Shown here: positions 44,816 to 56,008 of the stretch, one piece after another
Numbering within the stretch: position 1 is the stretch's first letter
Layout: each line of letters opens with the position of its first letter
Source of the DNA: Pogona vitticeps
Lineage: Eukaryota; Chordata; Lepidosauria; Squamata; Agamidae
DNA: 64,000 nt
Assembly: GCF_051106095.1 (NCBI RefSeq)
Contig: NC_135795.1
Location: 4,890,501-4,954,500 of the forward strand
Reading direction: 5' to 3'
Program-made: the position numbers and the translations under genes
Notes under the pieces: model-generated
What the model was told of the DNA's origin: nothing
Database searches by the model: none
The model's input: the letters and a program-made list of their open reading frames with translations, nothing else

Positions 44816-45034
44816 TATACTGTATATACAGGGTTTGCATATCTATGTGGGGTTTTTTGGGGCATCTGATGGGGGGCAGCTTGGAACTGATCCTCCATGG
44901 ATACCATGGTCCTATCATATATGCCACTGAGAGAATATAAATAATACCCAGATTCAGACTTCCACTGAAGGTGGTCTTTCTGATCAAGAAAATCAGTAGG
45001 TAAAAAGATAATTAGGAGGTAGTTAGGTGGATGG

Positions 45035-45230
45035 AAAAGACCCTGATGGTGGGAAAGTGTGAAGGCAGGAGGAGAAGGGGACGACAGAGGAGGAGATGGT
45101 TGGACAGGGTCATCGAAGCGACCAACGTGAATTTGACCCAACTCTGGGAGGCAGTGAAAGACAGGAGGGCCTGGCGTGTTCCGGTCCATGGGGTCACGAA
45201 GAGTCGGACATGACTAAACAACTAAACAAC
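45035..45230 (+). mobile_element. BovB LINE, strongly 5'-truncated
   Basis: The frame reads CEGRRRRGRQRRRWLD, ATNVNLTQLWEAVKDRRAW and VTKSRT, the last part of BovB ORF2, with an ACAACTAAACAACA tail. The flanks AGGTGGATGG and AGGTGAATGG (45025-45034 and 45231-45240) match 9 of 10. Confidence 0.9.
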
Positions 45231-45355
45231 AGGTGAATGGATGGGCAGAACAACGTGGGAAGTGATGATGTGGCTAATCCCTCAAGTCTTCCTCACAATA
45301 GCCACCAGCCTGGTAGAGTAAGATTGAATGAATTTACTCAAGCCAGGGCCAGCAT

Positions 45356-45425
45356 GGTGTGGTGAACAGAGTGACAGACTACAGCTTAGGGGTCCTGGGT
45401 TCAAATCCCTGCTCTGCCACAGAAA
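45356..45425 (+). mobile_element. tRNA-derived SINE, 5' part (GTGGTTAGAGT type)
   Basis: GCATGGTGTGGTGAACAGAG (box A) and GGGTTCAAATCCCTGC (box B) are well preserved. The body after the tRNA part is missing. Confidence 0.65.
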
Positions 45426-45525
45426 CGTCCCTGTGTGTGTGTCTGACATAGAAGTGTCCCTGTTACAACCACTCCTAAATACCTCACAAACCTAAAATAA
45501 TACCCATTAGGGTTGCCATAACCAA

Positions 45526-45555
45526 GATACCTGAGACACGACTGTCTCAGGTATC
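45526..45555. repeat. Perfect 13-bp inverted repeat (hairpin), 4-nt loop
   Basis: GATACCTGAGACA and TGTCTCAGGTATC are exact reverse complements separated by CGAC. No T-run follows. It may be the centre of a decayed palindromic transposon. Confidence 0.85.
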
Positions 45556-46159
45556 CTGGGGCCCTATTTCCCCCCCCCCTGCAATTCCAGCTGACCCTAC
45601 TGCCTTGTCCTTCTCTGTCCTGCCAATGAGCACCTCTGTCTGTGGGGCTGCCCTCAAACGGGGAGGAGATCGCCGAAGTCTTGGGATACTGTATTCCTCT
45701 GCTTCCCCGGGAAGAGATGGACGGGTCTAGGAGAGCAGTGCTACAGGAAGAGAAAAATGTCAGTGGGGGAGATAGAGCAAGCGAGCCAGGTCTGGGGCTT
45801 GTGGGGGGGGGGTTCCGTCTGAACCTACCTGCATGGGGATTGCATGGCCACCACCTCCGATCTCCAAAAAAGCCAGAAAGGAGGGGATAGAGAGACGGTG
45901 TCTGCACGGACGTGGGCCGATCCTGCCATTTGGCGCCAAGGCGGGGGGATAGAACCTCTTGCTTCTGTCTCCACAATTTGCTGTCAAAGAAAATGTGTTC
46001 CCCCCCACACAATGTTCCCTCTATAGTTTCCTGCCAGTTCTGGGTGCGCAGGGTTCCAGCTGCAACTGGAACCAAATGGGAGGCAACCCCGGCTGCGGGC
46101 GTGTGGCCCCGATGGAGCGCTGCATGGTCACGCACCCGCGCAGCTCAGAGGGAACATGG
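45556..46159. other. Intergenic, GC-rich, nothing recognised
   Basis: Moderately CpG-rich (46030-46150) with C- and G-runs. The long minus-strand frame here has no family resemblance. Confidence 0.4.
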
Positions 46160-46775
46160 TTCCCCACGACCCTTGCTTAGCCAACTTCTGAAAGGTCGCA
46201 GGGCCCATCCTCCGGCCTTCGATCTCCATTCTGAAATCCCAGGGAATAGAAAGCGTTGCTAAACAGGGATGTTGGCAAGACTTGGGTATCTGCTTCCCAA
46301 GCTGCAAATCCAAATCCCCAGGTGTTCCTGGACGACAACTCCCATAAATCTTGGCCATCACAGCTGGTGGTGACAGATTCTGGGAGTTTTAGTCCAAGAA
46401 CATCTGGGGACCCAAACTTGGGAACTACGGTCTAAGACATTATGGGGAAAATGGAGGAAAACTCCCAGGTTCCCTCAACGGGAGACCACGCGGCACTAAT
46501 TTCCTGCCTGTCAACACCCCTGTTTTCACATAAGTCTACTGAGGGAGTCCCCTGAGGTTCAGAAGGAGGTGTCTCAGGGGACACATCAATGGCTTGGGAC
46601 CAAAAGATTCGGACGAAAAGACTTGGACATGGGATTTGGGACTCAGACCCCCACGTCTTGCCAACATCCCTGCTTAGCAACACTCCGTTCCTTGGGATTT
46701 CAGAATGGGGACCAAAAATAAAACTAGAGGATGGGGCCCTGTGATCTCCCAGATGTTGGCTAAGCAAGGGTTGTG
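46160..46775. repeat. Inverted duplication with ~125-bp arms
   Basis: The left arm 46160-46290 (ACGACCCTTGCTTAGCCAAC, CCATTCTGAAATCCC, GTTGCTAAACAGGGATG, TTGGCAAGAC) recurs in reverse complement at about 46650-46775. Identity is roughly 80% by eye. Between the arms lie a hAT MITE and unique sequence. It may be one long-armed transposon or two opposed copies of an unclassified repeat. Confidence 0.65.
46291..46430. mobile_element. hAT-type MITE inside the inverted duplication
   Basis: TTCCCAAGCTGC at the left, ACGACAACTCCCAT and GGGAGTTTTAGTCCAAGAAC inside, and CAAACTTGGGAACTAC at the right match the local hAT family. It is decayed. Confidence 0.55.
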
Positions 46776-48179
46776 GAGGGCAACCTCACTGGCCTCGTCC
46801 CTGCCACGCAGCGCTGGCGTTCGTCCTCTCTCTTGCATGGGTCTGAGAAGGGGGCCGAAAGTCAAGAGGGTCAACCTGGGCACAGCATGCGGAGGAAAGC
46901 TAAAAATACAGAGGAAAGGAAAGCAGCAGAAAGAGAGGACAGTTAATGGAACAACGGAGATTTTGCTTTGGCTCCCTTCCCCATCTCTAATGCATTCCTC
47001 GTATTTAAATTATTGCATTTAATACAGTGCACATCCGGTGGGGGTTCTATCCAAGAGAATATATATATATATATGATTATATTTGGCCAAATCAGATAGC
47101 CTTTTCTGCCAAAGAGAAACATTTATTCTTCTCTTTCCCGCAACGTGGAATTTTGTTCTTGTTGTTTTCGCTGCCCTCTGCCCTGGGTCTGATTCCATCT
47201 CCCCCTCCCACTTCCCCAGATCTCTCTCATTCCAGAGCAGGCATTTGGCTTGCACCCAAAACTAGACTGCTAGGAGAAAAAAAAGGCTTATTTAAAAAAA
47301 AAAAACAGTCACACCACTGCTCCGGCATGGCAATCAAGCCAAAAGAAAAAAAAGAAAAGGAGAACGTGAAAATTAACCTAAAGTAGATTTAAAAGATAGA
47401 TCGGTGGATTGTAAGTTCCAAAACAGCTCAACCAGAGGCACAGAAAGCAAAATAGTGTATACTGTATTCCAGTCAAAAGTGCAGAAACCTATAGGGTGCA
47501 TTCACATGAAGAGTCACATTCACAGAACGCATTGACATTTACAGAAGAATGAACAGATCTGCTATTTTTAGTTCCTACGGTGTTTAAACTTTCCAGAGGG
47601 AGGTCTCTCTGTTAATCTGTTGCAACTAAAATAACACAGAATCCTATCACAACTTTGAGATGCTCGGACCTTTCAGACTTTCCGCAGTTCGTCCATGTTT
47701 TATGATTAAAAGCATGCCTAAAAACGCATCATGTTCATATGCATTAAGATAAGCATTCCTCCTTTGGGCCAGAGTTATGCTGGCGCAAGTAGAAAGGTGT
47801 AAATTGCAGCAGTGAATTGCTGCTGGGTACCACTTGTATCCTTGTTCACGTACCAGTTCATGCAACCAACACACAATACAAACAATGGGGGAAATCTTGT
47901 TCCTTAGTGCAGAACAGGCCCGTTTGGACCGAATGAAAGAACCCTCAGTGATTCAGTGGGCCTACTCTTGTGCATCTTATACTATGCAAAGCAATAGGAC
48001 TTCAGTCGGTGGCTTGTTAACGAGCTGCAATTTGCCTCTGTGGTGTACGCCATTGCACTCAGATGATGGTGTGAATAATGGAAAGGACACTGGCCAATGG
48101 ACGTAATTCTGTTACCCATTTTCCAGAAAGGCTACACAGACTGGCTGTACTTGCAGGACACATAGCGGGGAAACAAACT
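46776..48179. other. Intergenic, nothing recognised
   Basis: A short (AT)n lies at 47061-47075 and A-rich runs at 47280-47360. No supported exon. Confidence 0.4.
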
Positions 48180-48400
48180 CCCAACTTCTGGCTCTTCAGC
48201 CAGAGGGACCTGAAGCTCTAAGCTCTCCAGCAGTTCTTAATGATAATATTAGAACTGCAAAGCTGGAAGGGACCCTATGGGTCATCTAGTCCAGCCCCCG
48301 TCGAAGGGGCACAGTGGGGAAATTGAACCTCACACTTTGCAGTGTGAGATTGGGAGTTCAATTTGGGAGTTCAAACCACTGAACCATCAAGCCAAAATAC
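48180..48400 (-). mobile_element. tRNA/CR1 SINE fragments (antisense)
   Basis: AAACTCCCAACTTCTGGCTC (box B complement), TAATGATAATATTAGAACTG, then AAGGGACCCTATGGGTCATC (CR1 tail complement), and a second box-B-like GGGAGTTCAA pair. Two overlapping or rearranged copies are likely. Confidence 0.5.
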
Positions 48401-49416
48401 ACTACATTTCTTAAAGGACATTGCGTGCAGCATTCTGCTCTTGCTTCACTGCACTATACCCATGATTCAGGGTGTTTTTTTTCCAGCTGGGGATGGAGAT
48501 TTTCAACAGAGGAAGGAGTGGGCTTTTTTTCCCATGATTTTTTTTTTTTTTGAAACCTGACTTGTTCCCCAGCTAACAGTAGAAGTGAGAATAAATCCAC
48601 ATGAATATCACTTTATAAATTGCCTCCTCTCCCCTGCTCTGCTCCGTACTGATGATTATCCGGCAGGCATGTTTAATGTGCAGTTCTGTCCCAAGAGAGG
48701 ATGAAATCGCTGTGGTGGCTTCCGTGGCGGCGTTCCAGGACATCTCGGGTTAACAGCCATTCTTGATGGCCGGTGGAATACATGGGCTTTAATTGCCGGC
48801 TATAAAGGGAATTTTGTGAACCTTCTCACCTTGGCACAGAATTCAGTAAACTTGTATCAAAAGGAAAATGTGCCTCTCCGGAGACCTATCCGAATTAGCA
48901 TTTCCTCTACAGGATGAAAAACATGGGCATCAGGGAGAGAGGGAGTGCATGCGTGGAGGAGAACAGCAACATGCAGAGTGATGAACGTCCTGTTTCCATA
49001 AACAAGACCTGGGTTTTAAGGGGCAAAGCCAGCCATAACTTTTTCATTTGCCAAAACAAACGGTCGTATGTCTCCTCTGCCCCTGTGGTCACTTGTATGC
49101 CTTGTTTCTTTAACCTCTTTCTCCAGTGCTGATGGGGTGAGAGAGTCCTCCTAGCTGGATGCAGAAAGGAACTCTAAGCAAAGCCTGCGGGCGGTTTCAG
49201 AGTTTTCCCGGGTTCTTTGTGTTTTGCTATGAAAATGCCCAAAATCCACACATTTCTTCATCAAGGCGACAGAAAGAGATCTTAAGGTTTTTGAATCTGG
49301 AGGAAATAAAAATTAAGAGATTTGTTCAACTAGGTGGAAGGCATGGAGGCTGTGTTAAAATTCCTGTACAGTATAAGCACGTTTGCTTGGGGCACTAAAT
49401 TAGTACAGTGTATTAT
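48401..49416. other. Intergenic; 48640-48870 unique and possibly conserved
   Basis: No repeat was recognised in 48640-48870, a low-complexity-free block with a CGGTGGAATACATGGG and TTTAATTGCCGGC segment. The rest shows nothing. Confidence 0.35.
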
Positions 49417-49575
49417 AGGCTGGCAAGTCATTTCTCACCTATAGTGACTCTAAGAGGGTGTGAGATATTTAAGAAGCGGTTTTTGATTGCTACCCCACCC
49501 CTCAGTGATTTTCCATGACTGAGTAGGGATTTGAACCCAGGTCCCTAGTCTGACACGCTATCCACAACACTGTTT
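49417..49575 (-). mobile_element. tRNA-derived SINE (GTGGTTAGAGT type, antisense)
   Basis: AAGAAGCGGTTTTTGATTGC, CAGTGATTTTCCATGACTGA and GGGATTTGAACCCAGG (box B complement), followed by box A complement CACGCTATCCACAACACTG. Confidence 0.65.
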
Positions 49576-49794
49576 TCATGTTGTTGTACATATATTGTTT
49601 TCTGTTGCATCATTTTGTTCTGCCTTGTTGTACAGATTCATCCATCTGGGCACAATGCTTTGTATCTGTGTTAGCATTCCCATGCACGCCAGCATGCTTG
49701 TGGCGTTGTATTAGGAGAGCGTACTGTACAAGTTGTGGTCATTTTATGAGCCTCCCTCCAGGTAATCACCCAGAACAATAAAGTTTGAGATGAT

Positions 49795-50160
49795 TGGGTG
49801 GTCTAGGTAGAAGATCTTTGGGAGAGGCGCTCCGACAAGTACCGAAGTCCCAAGATGTTTAGGGTCTTACATGTTAGAATTAACACTTTGAATTTGGCAT
49901 GGAAGCAGGCGGGGAGCCAATACCAGCTTGCCAGAATCAGGGAGATACGATCATATCTAGGAAGTTCCAAGATCAGCCTGGCAGCCTCATTTTGCACCTG
50001 CTGCCACTTCCGTATCGCCTTCAAAGGCAGCCCCATGTAGACAGCATCGCAGTAGTCAGTCCTCAAGATTACCAATGCATGAACAACTGTGGCCAGGGAT
50101 TTCCCATCCAGATAGGGCTGCAGCTGTGCAATTTGCCAGAGATGGGGCGGGGGGAAGCAA
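49795..50160 (-). mobile_element. L2/CR1-clade LINE fragment (reverse transcriptase C-terminal part)
   Basis: The minus strand reads DYCDAVYMGLPLKAIRKWQQ, VQNEAARLILELPRYDRISL, WLPACFHAKFKVLILTCKTL, then LGLRYLSERL. This is the familiar DYCNALYxGLP...VQNAAARL...LHWLPV order of L2/CR1-type LINEs. Only the last part of ORF2 is present, with substitutions. Confidence 0.85.
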
Positions 50161-50296
50161 ACTGGGCCACCAACCTTGGGACGCCAAAGGTTCTTGGACT
50201 ACAACTCCCAGAAGCCTACACCAGCACCTCTACTGGCTAGGATTTCTGGGAGTTGAAGTCCAAGAACATCTGGAGGCCCAAGGTTGAGGACCACTG
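50161..50296. mobile_element. hAT-type MITE
   Basis: ACCAACCTTGGG at the left, ACTACAACTCCCAGAAGCC and GGGAGTTGAAGTCCAAGAAC in the middle, and AAGGTTGAGGACCACTG at the right. It abuts the LINE fragment. Confidence 0.65.
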
Positions 50297-53073
50297 GCTT
50301 AGAGTCTAGGTGGCCCTTCAAACGGCCTGACTCTTGCATTGAAAATGGGCTGCAAAACAGTTATAGATGTTTACGTCAGCTTGAGGAGCCATGCAGTGGT
50401 CCAGTGTTGGTGAGGCCGTGAACCACTTCAGTAGAGAGTCACCCGATGGTCTGAAGCCCCATGGAGTGACTTGTAACCAGTGTGACCTGTAGATCCTTGG
50501 AATGCCCCTTTCTGGGGGAAGGAAACATTTACGTGCAAATGGTGATGGCAATTTTAGTGCCAGGATGTGGCCCAGAGAAGATGAAGTCAGCCCGGGACAA
50601 AGTTCTGTAGGGTCACCCAAATGAAAGAGAGAAAAAAGATCAACGCCCCAATTCATCCCTACCAGGGGCCAGATTCAGCTCACCAGGTGGGTTGCTGTCT
50701 AGGAGATGGGAAATGATTTGAGATGATGTTTTGAATGTGCCATTCAGCGGGTAGAACATGTACAGTGCAATCTTCCCATATTACATATGGACACGTGTTG
50801 AAGATCGGGCTATCGTTAACTGCTTTCTTTGAGGTCTGGCCCTGCAGATAATTTCCCACGTGGTTCCCCTGCAGGAACTACGGTGTAAGGAATCCCCTGC
50901 TCCGTCCCCACAAGTTATAAAGGATTATGGGACTGTCACCAGGGCATTTGTTCCTTTTAACAGGGGACCCCAAAGGCCGTAAAGAATTTCCCTCTCCCCC
51001 ACAGAATCGCGCAGGGATAGAAAAGCCTAGCCCACTTAATCGGCCAAGCTCTTTTTATTTTCTTTTTCATTTTTTTTGTACTCAAAAGCTCTTGGGTGAA
51101 TAAGGAAGGGGGGGAGAAAGACTTCTGATGGGTGATTTTCCCAAAGCCTTAAAAGGGGGGAGAGAGACCCCCCAATCCACACATAGGGAGCAAAGAATGT
51201 GCAGCTTGTCCGTGAATTCTGCACCAAAGCCTAAGGCGCCTTCTCACACATGATTAGTGCGTTTAGCCTTGTAACGTAGGCAAAACCTCACAATGGGGCC
51301 TCTGAGGAGACATTTCCCGCCATTTCCCCCCTTTCTTTGTGCTCTTTTGCTTTCCTCTTGCCATCCTTACCGACGGACGTTGACAACATTTCCACCCCTC
51401 CTTTCCTTTCTCCCCACTTCCCCCTAAAATAAAATAAAAAAATCCAGGAAGATAAAAGGCTGGATTTGTGAATCACCCAATTACAAAGGCCAGGATCACA
51501 AAGACGCAAGGAGAGGAGGGGGGGGACCCAAATCTTAAAGGCTCTCTCTCTCTCTTTCGCTCCCCATGGTCGCCCCATGCCTTCACAGTGAAAGGCTTTG
51601 GGCATAAAGGTTGAAGGGGGTGGTGGTGGAAATGCCTTTGGCGGCATGGAGGATCCCCCCCCTCTCTCCCAACCCTCCATTGTTGGAGGTACAAGGCTTG
51701 GAAAAGAGGAGGAGGAGAAGGCCAAGGACGTCAGGATGAGCAGGAGGCGTCTCTGAAATGAAGCAGCATCTCCTCATCGGCTGGCGGGCGAGCCGAGCGA
51801 ATGGCCAAAGATTGCTCTCCAGCCTCCCCCAGGGCCCTTGAACTCCCAAGAACTTGGGTTGGGAAGTAATCCTTCACAAGCAAAAAAGGTTTACAACAAT
51901 AATAAGTCGGGGGGGGGGGACTCCCATTCAGTGGTGGACAGCATAGCAGGTGTTTCAAGGACATGGAGGTTAAGAGACCCTTTGGGGGTGGATGCCGAGG
52001 GGAGGAGGAGATGCTCCAGTTTCTTGTCTCGTTCCGGCCACTGAGCCTTCTCCCAAGAGACCTAACACTTGTGCAACGTTTGCGCCCAGCCTGGACCAGG
52101 TTGGTTTCATGTCAGGGAAATAAGCAGCAACGCTTCCCAGGTCTGTCTACTTCCTTTTCTTAAAGAAAAAAAACACACAGATTCCTTCTGTTTGGGGAAA
52201 TTCCATGTCCTGTTCCTTCTTTTTCGTGGCGGGCTCATGCCAGCGAGGTTGGCAAGCCTTGGGGTCCAAGCCCCAAGCCCGAGTCTTGAGTACCCCTTTC
52301 TAAAAATGTCATTTGGGCATCAAGTAAAAGACTTCCAAAAAACACACCCAAAAACAAATCCTAGACTTCTAGATCAAAGTTGCTTTAACATACTATATGC
52401 GCTTACCATCACACTACTTATAAACATGGTGTTGTATCGCTGTTTTCTGCTTTAAATTACTTTTCATCCTGATTCTGGTTTTTTGGGAGCCACCCAGGGA
52501 GCCTATTGGAGGATAGGTTATTATAAACCTCCACAATCCAATTGGTAAGTGATGGTTAGGGTGGTGGTCTAGAAGTGTATTAATAGTCACAAACTCTTTT
52601 GCTCCTTTTCGGCTTGGAACTTCCAGCCTTGGGCAACGAAATTCCTGATGTCCACACGGAAGGCGAGCTTATAACATGGCGACTTGGCTAGACCACTTCT
52701 CCTAACAGAGCTTAGCACATCCGTGTTCCCTGTCTCCCAACCCCTGTCCTTCCCCCTCTCTCTGCCTTTCCCCCACCCTCTCAACCCCATCATCTTCCAG
52801 GCTGAGCCTCTGACAGCTGGGGGAAAGCAGAACTTGCCAGGGCATAGTGGCAAATTCCTCGCATTTATTGCTGCTTTACAGCCTCTGAGAAAACGGCTTG
52901 AAACGGGCTGGGGAGGGGGCGCTGGAAGGAGGGGAGCAGACCCCAGCCATCCTTTCTTGAAGGCTTCTATTGAAAGCGGCTCTCATTAGCGCAGGGCCGT
53001 CTCTCTGGAAAAGGCTTGCTACTCCCAAACCCATCCCCCTTAGTGAAAGTAATAAGGGCTTCGGCCTCTGAAT
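50297..53073. other. Intergenic, about 2.8 kb, no gene recognised
   Basis: Purine/pyrimidine-skewed tracts (51100-51720, 52690-52800) create spurious frames. No repeat family was identified and no exon is supported. Confidence 0.4.
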
Positions 53074-53330
53074 AGCTGGCTAGGTAGCTAAATGCTTTAG
53101 GTCTCTGGCTGTAGAGGTTGCGCATTCGATTCCTCACGGTGCCTCCTGAAAAGAGGAGCCAGCCTGTGTAGCCTTGGGCAAGCTGCACGGCTGCAGGACA
53201 TAAGACAGGAAGAGTAAACCACTTCGCAGTATTTGTATGCCTACAACATGCAGAAAAAGCTTGGAAAGGGTCTCCATGTCAGAACTGACGTGAGCCAGAA
53301 TGGACTTTATGGCACATTGTTGCTGTTGTT
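53074..53330 (+). mobile_element. tRNA/L2 SINE
   Basis: GCTGGCTAGGTAGCTAAATG (box A), GCGCATTCGATTCCTC (box B), GAGCCAGCCTGTGTAGCC and GTCAGAACTGACGTG with a TTGTTGCTGTTGTT tail. Confidence 0.75.
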
Positions 53331-53534
53331 ATATTGCCGATGCTGGTTCATCTTTTCTTTCCTGAGAGCCCTTGGATGCCTTTAAGTAACAGCATAACAG
53401 ACCGCAACTAAACCAACGAAGCTTTCTCCATCACTGGGGTCCTCTCCTCCACCTTAAGAGGATTGATGCTTGCCAACTTTTGCCACGAATGCTTGGGATA
53501 TTCCTTTATAATTTTTCCGCACTGCTCATAAGTT

Positions 53535-53605
53535 ACTGGTGTGCGCCTGAAGAAGGGATTTTTTTAATCCATGAAAGCTTGCATTCATTGTTTGATTTTT
53601 AAAGG
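53535..53605 (+). mobile_element. Dispersed repeat fragment (CTGAAGAAG...CATGAAAGCTTGCATT)
   Basis: GCCTGAAGAAGGG, then ATCCATGAAAGCTTGCATT, is the same block seen antisense at 60365-60440. It may be Penelope-like; the assignment is uncertain. Confidence 0.4.
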
Positions 53606-54094
53606 TCTAAGAAAGGTGTCACATTCTTCTACTTTTGGTACACCAAACGTGGCACTTCTCCAATAGCAAGACCAATAACAGCGGGCCTCCCCCCAGGCTG
53701 GTGCAATTCTCAGAGCAGCTGCTGTGCAGATGAATTTTCTGAGAAACAATGTTTTGTTGGAAGTTACCTCTGTTTCATACAAGGTGTTTTGAGAGGGCTT
53801 GGCACTGAGTCGGCAATGAAGAGCTATTAGCTTTATAAAAGACCTGCTCCTGGCAGAGAATGAAAATTCCTAACACTGATTGGTTAACATGGATCAACTG
53901 AACTTCCTGCATTTTTGGACTTTTTGTGCAAATGCCACAATGGAGTCTGACACTATAACTCCACAAATTTTCCAGTACATCATCCATCGGCTAAGCTGTG
54001 CATTGATGAATGTGCACTACAGAGGGGAATGGAACTCCACCCAATGTCTTTGGTTCCATGCCTATGCCCCTTATGCACATCTGGCAGGACATAC

Positions 54095-54275
54095 AGAAGT
54101 GTGGTACCTAGTGGATAGAGTATTGGACTAGGACATACGAGAGCTGGGTTCATATCCTTATACAGTCATGGAAATTCGCTGTTGGGGGTGGTGGTAAACT
54201 ATTCCTCGAACATCTCATGTACCTCGAAAACCCATCACCATAAGCTGGAGGAAGCCTGGTGGCACATAACAATTG
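54095..54275 (+). mobile_element. tRNA-derived SINE (GTGGTTAGAGT type) with L2-like end
   Basis: CTAGTGGATAGAGTATTGGA (box A), GCTGGGTTCATATCC (box B), CAGTCATGGAAATTCGCTG and CACCATAAGCTGGAGGAAGC with CACATAACAA. Confidence 0.75.
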
Positions 54276-54746
54276 CAGTGTGAATCTAAACCAAGCCATG
54301 TATGCATTTCTTGGTCTATACAGCTGGGAATCTGGGGAAATGCAGACTCCTTTTCCGTGCTTTCCAGTTTCACTTCTTGCCTTCCCTTCCTTTCTCCCCC
54401 CCCAAATCCTCCCCTCCTTTCATTTTTCCCTGATTTTTTTGCTTGCTCTTAGGCTAATTGCCTGCACCTGCCAGCAAGAACCATAAAATTGGCGAAGCCA
54501 CCGTGGCTGCCCCGATTTGGATGGGACCAACCTCCAGATTGTTTACATTAGTGTAGCTTTTTGTCATGGCGTCTCAGCTGGGAGGAAATCTCACGACACC
54601 AACGGCAGTTTTTACAAGTGGCTGTACAGGGACACCAGAGCGCATTCATTAATTTTGTAGATTTTTATAGGTGCCTGGCCCTAGGCTGAAGGTTTTCAGG
54701 GTTTCTTTGAAGCCCTGAAACCAACAGTTGGAAGCAGCTATTTACA
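54276..54746. other. Intergenic, nothing recognised
   Basis: T/C-rich 54360-54440, otherwise unique. Confidence 0.4.
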
Positions 54747-54896
54747 GTAGGACCCTCTTATCCGCGGGATGAGGACCTGCTGCTTCGCTAATCCAAAGTC
54801 TGAAAATATTAAAAGAAAAATCCACCAAATATATATTTTAACTATGAATTTCACAAAACTGGCCACTAGAGGAAGCCAGAGACCGTGCTATGTATT
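54747..54896 (+). mobile_element. Left part of a Tigger-like MITE, cut by BovB
   Basis: CAGTAGGACCCTCTTATCCG is a Tigger-type terminal end preceded by TA. The body ends in CTGGCCACTAGAGGAAGCCA, a block also seen at 44409-44428, where the BovB fragment begins. No right terminus was seen. Confidence 0.5.
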
Positions 54897-55055
54897 TTTG
54901 TTGTTGTTTAGTCGTTAAGTCATGTCAGTTCAAAAGCATCAATTCTTCAGCGGTCAGCCTTCTTTATGGTCCAGCTCTCACTTCCATACATTATTACTGG
55001 AAAAACCATAGCTTTGACTATGCGGACCTTTGTCGGCAAGGTGATATGTGTTCAC
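54897..55055 (-). mobile_element. BovB LINE fragment (antisense), internally deleted
   Basis: (TTG)n then TTTAGTCGTTAAGTCATG is the complement of the BovB 3' end. It jumps to AAAGCATCAATTCTTCAGCG, GTCAGCCTTCTTTATGGTCC and AGCTTTGACTATGCGGACC, an upstream segment of ORF2. Confidence 0.85.
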
Positions 55056-55387
55056 TATCATAATAGTGTTTGCTATTGTCCACATTTTTCAACATCCACG
55101 CTGGTCTTGGAACAGATAATCCTACTGAATATACATATATAGCAGCACACTTTGCTTTTCTTTAATTCCCTCGAATTCCCCCTCCCTGAACCAGCATGAT
55201 GAGGGACTAAATTGACAAGGGGATTCTGGGAGTTGTAGTGCAAAAACTAACTCCACAGGAAAAGTAACTCCTAGGCTGAGAGGTGCAGAAGTGGTCTTAT
55301 GATCAGAAAATGGGGAGATATAACTCCCCTGGCATTAGTGGTAGTTTGTGCCTAAAGTATTGATAGGGTAAGATAGCTGATGGAAGG

Positions 55388-55622
55388 ACCTGCATGGCGC
55401 AGTGGCTAAACTGCAATACCGCAGCCGAAACTCTGCTCACAACCTGGGTTCAATCCCAAGTAGCCAGCTCAAGGTTCACTCAGCCTTCCGTCCTTCTGAG
55501 TTTGATAAATTGAGTACCCAGGGCGGCGGGGGCAATGTGTAGCCTGCATAATTGAATTATAAACTACCCAGAGAGAGTTTTAAGCTCTATGGGTCAGCAT
55601 ATAAGCAGCACACTGTTTTGCT
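55388..55622 (+). mobile_element. tRNA-derived SINE (CAGTGGCTAAACTG type), more complete copy
   Basis: GCATGGCGCAGTGGCTAAAC (box A), CAACCTGGGTTCAATCCC (box B), CAAGGTTCACTCAGCCTTCC and AAACTACCCAGAGAGAG. It is the same family as 4961-5207. Confidence 0.75.
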
Positions 55623-55649
55623 TTTGAAAACTGGTACCATCAGTTAAAG

Positions 55650-55788
55650 CAAGTGGTTCTTAACCTTGGGTTACTCAGGTGTTTAGGGACTGCAACTCCC
55701 AGAAGCCTTCACCACCAGCTGTGCTGGCTGGGATTTCTGGGAGTTGCAGTTCAAAAACACCTGAGTAACCCGAGGTTAAGAACCACTG
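55650..55788. mobile_element. hAT-type MITE (139 bp), full length
   Basis: The inverted ends GTGGTTCTTAACCTTGGGTT and AACCCGAGGTTAAGAACCAC pair over about 30 bp. The flanks AGTTAAAG and AGTTTAAAG are a near-duplicate 8-mer. It is the best preserved copy in the window. Confidence 0.85.
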
Positions 55789-55871
55789 AGTTTAAAGTGC
55801 AGCTAACAAATTCTAGTTGCTTCTATTCTTCCTCCCTTGCACTGACACTGTTTAATGCTTCGTCTCTAACT

Positions 55872-56008
55872 CAGTGATTCCCAACCTTGGGGCGCCAGGA
55901 TGTTCTTGGACTAAAACTCCCAGAAGCCTTCAGCACTAGTTGCGCTGGCCAGGATTTCTGGGAGTTGTAGTTCAAGAACATCTGGGCACCCAAGGCTGGG
56001 AACCATTG
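55872..56008. mobile_element. hAT-type MITE (137 bp)
   Basis: The ends are CAGTGATTCCCAACCTTGGG and GGCTGGGAACCATTG. The flanks CTCTAACT and ATCCAACT match 6 of 8. It lies 83 bp from the preceding copy. Confidence 0.8.

Noticed and set aside
45401-46135. 244-codon minus-strand frame
   Set aside because: It includes a tRNA-derived SINE remnant and C-runs. The protein has no recognisable domain.
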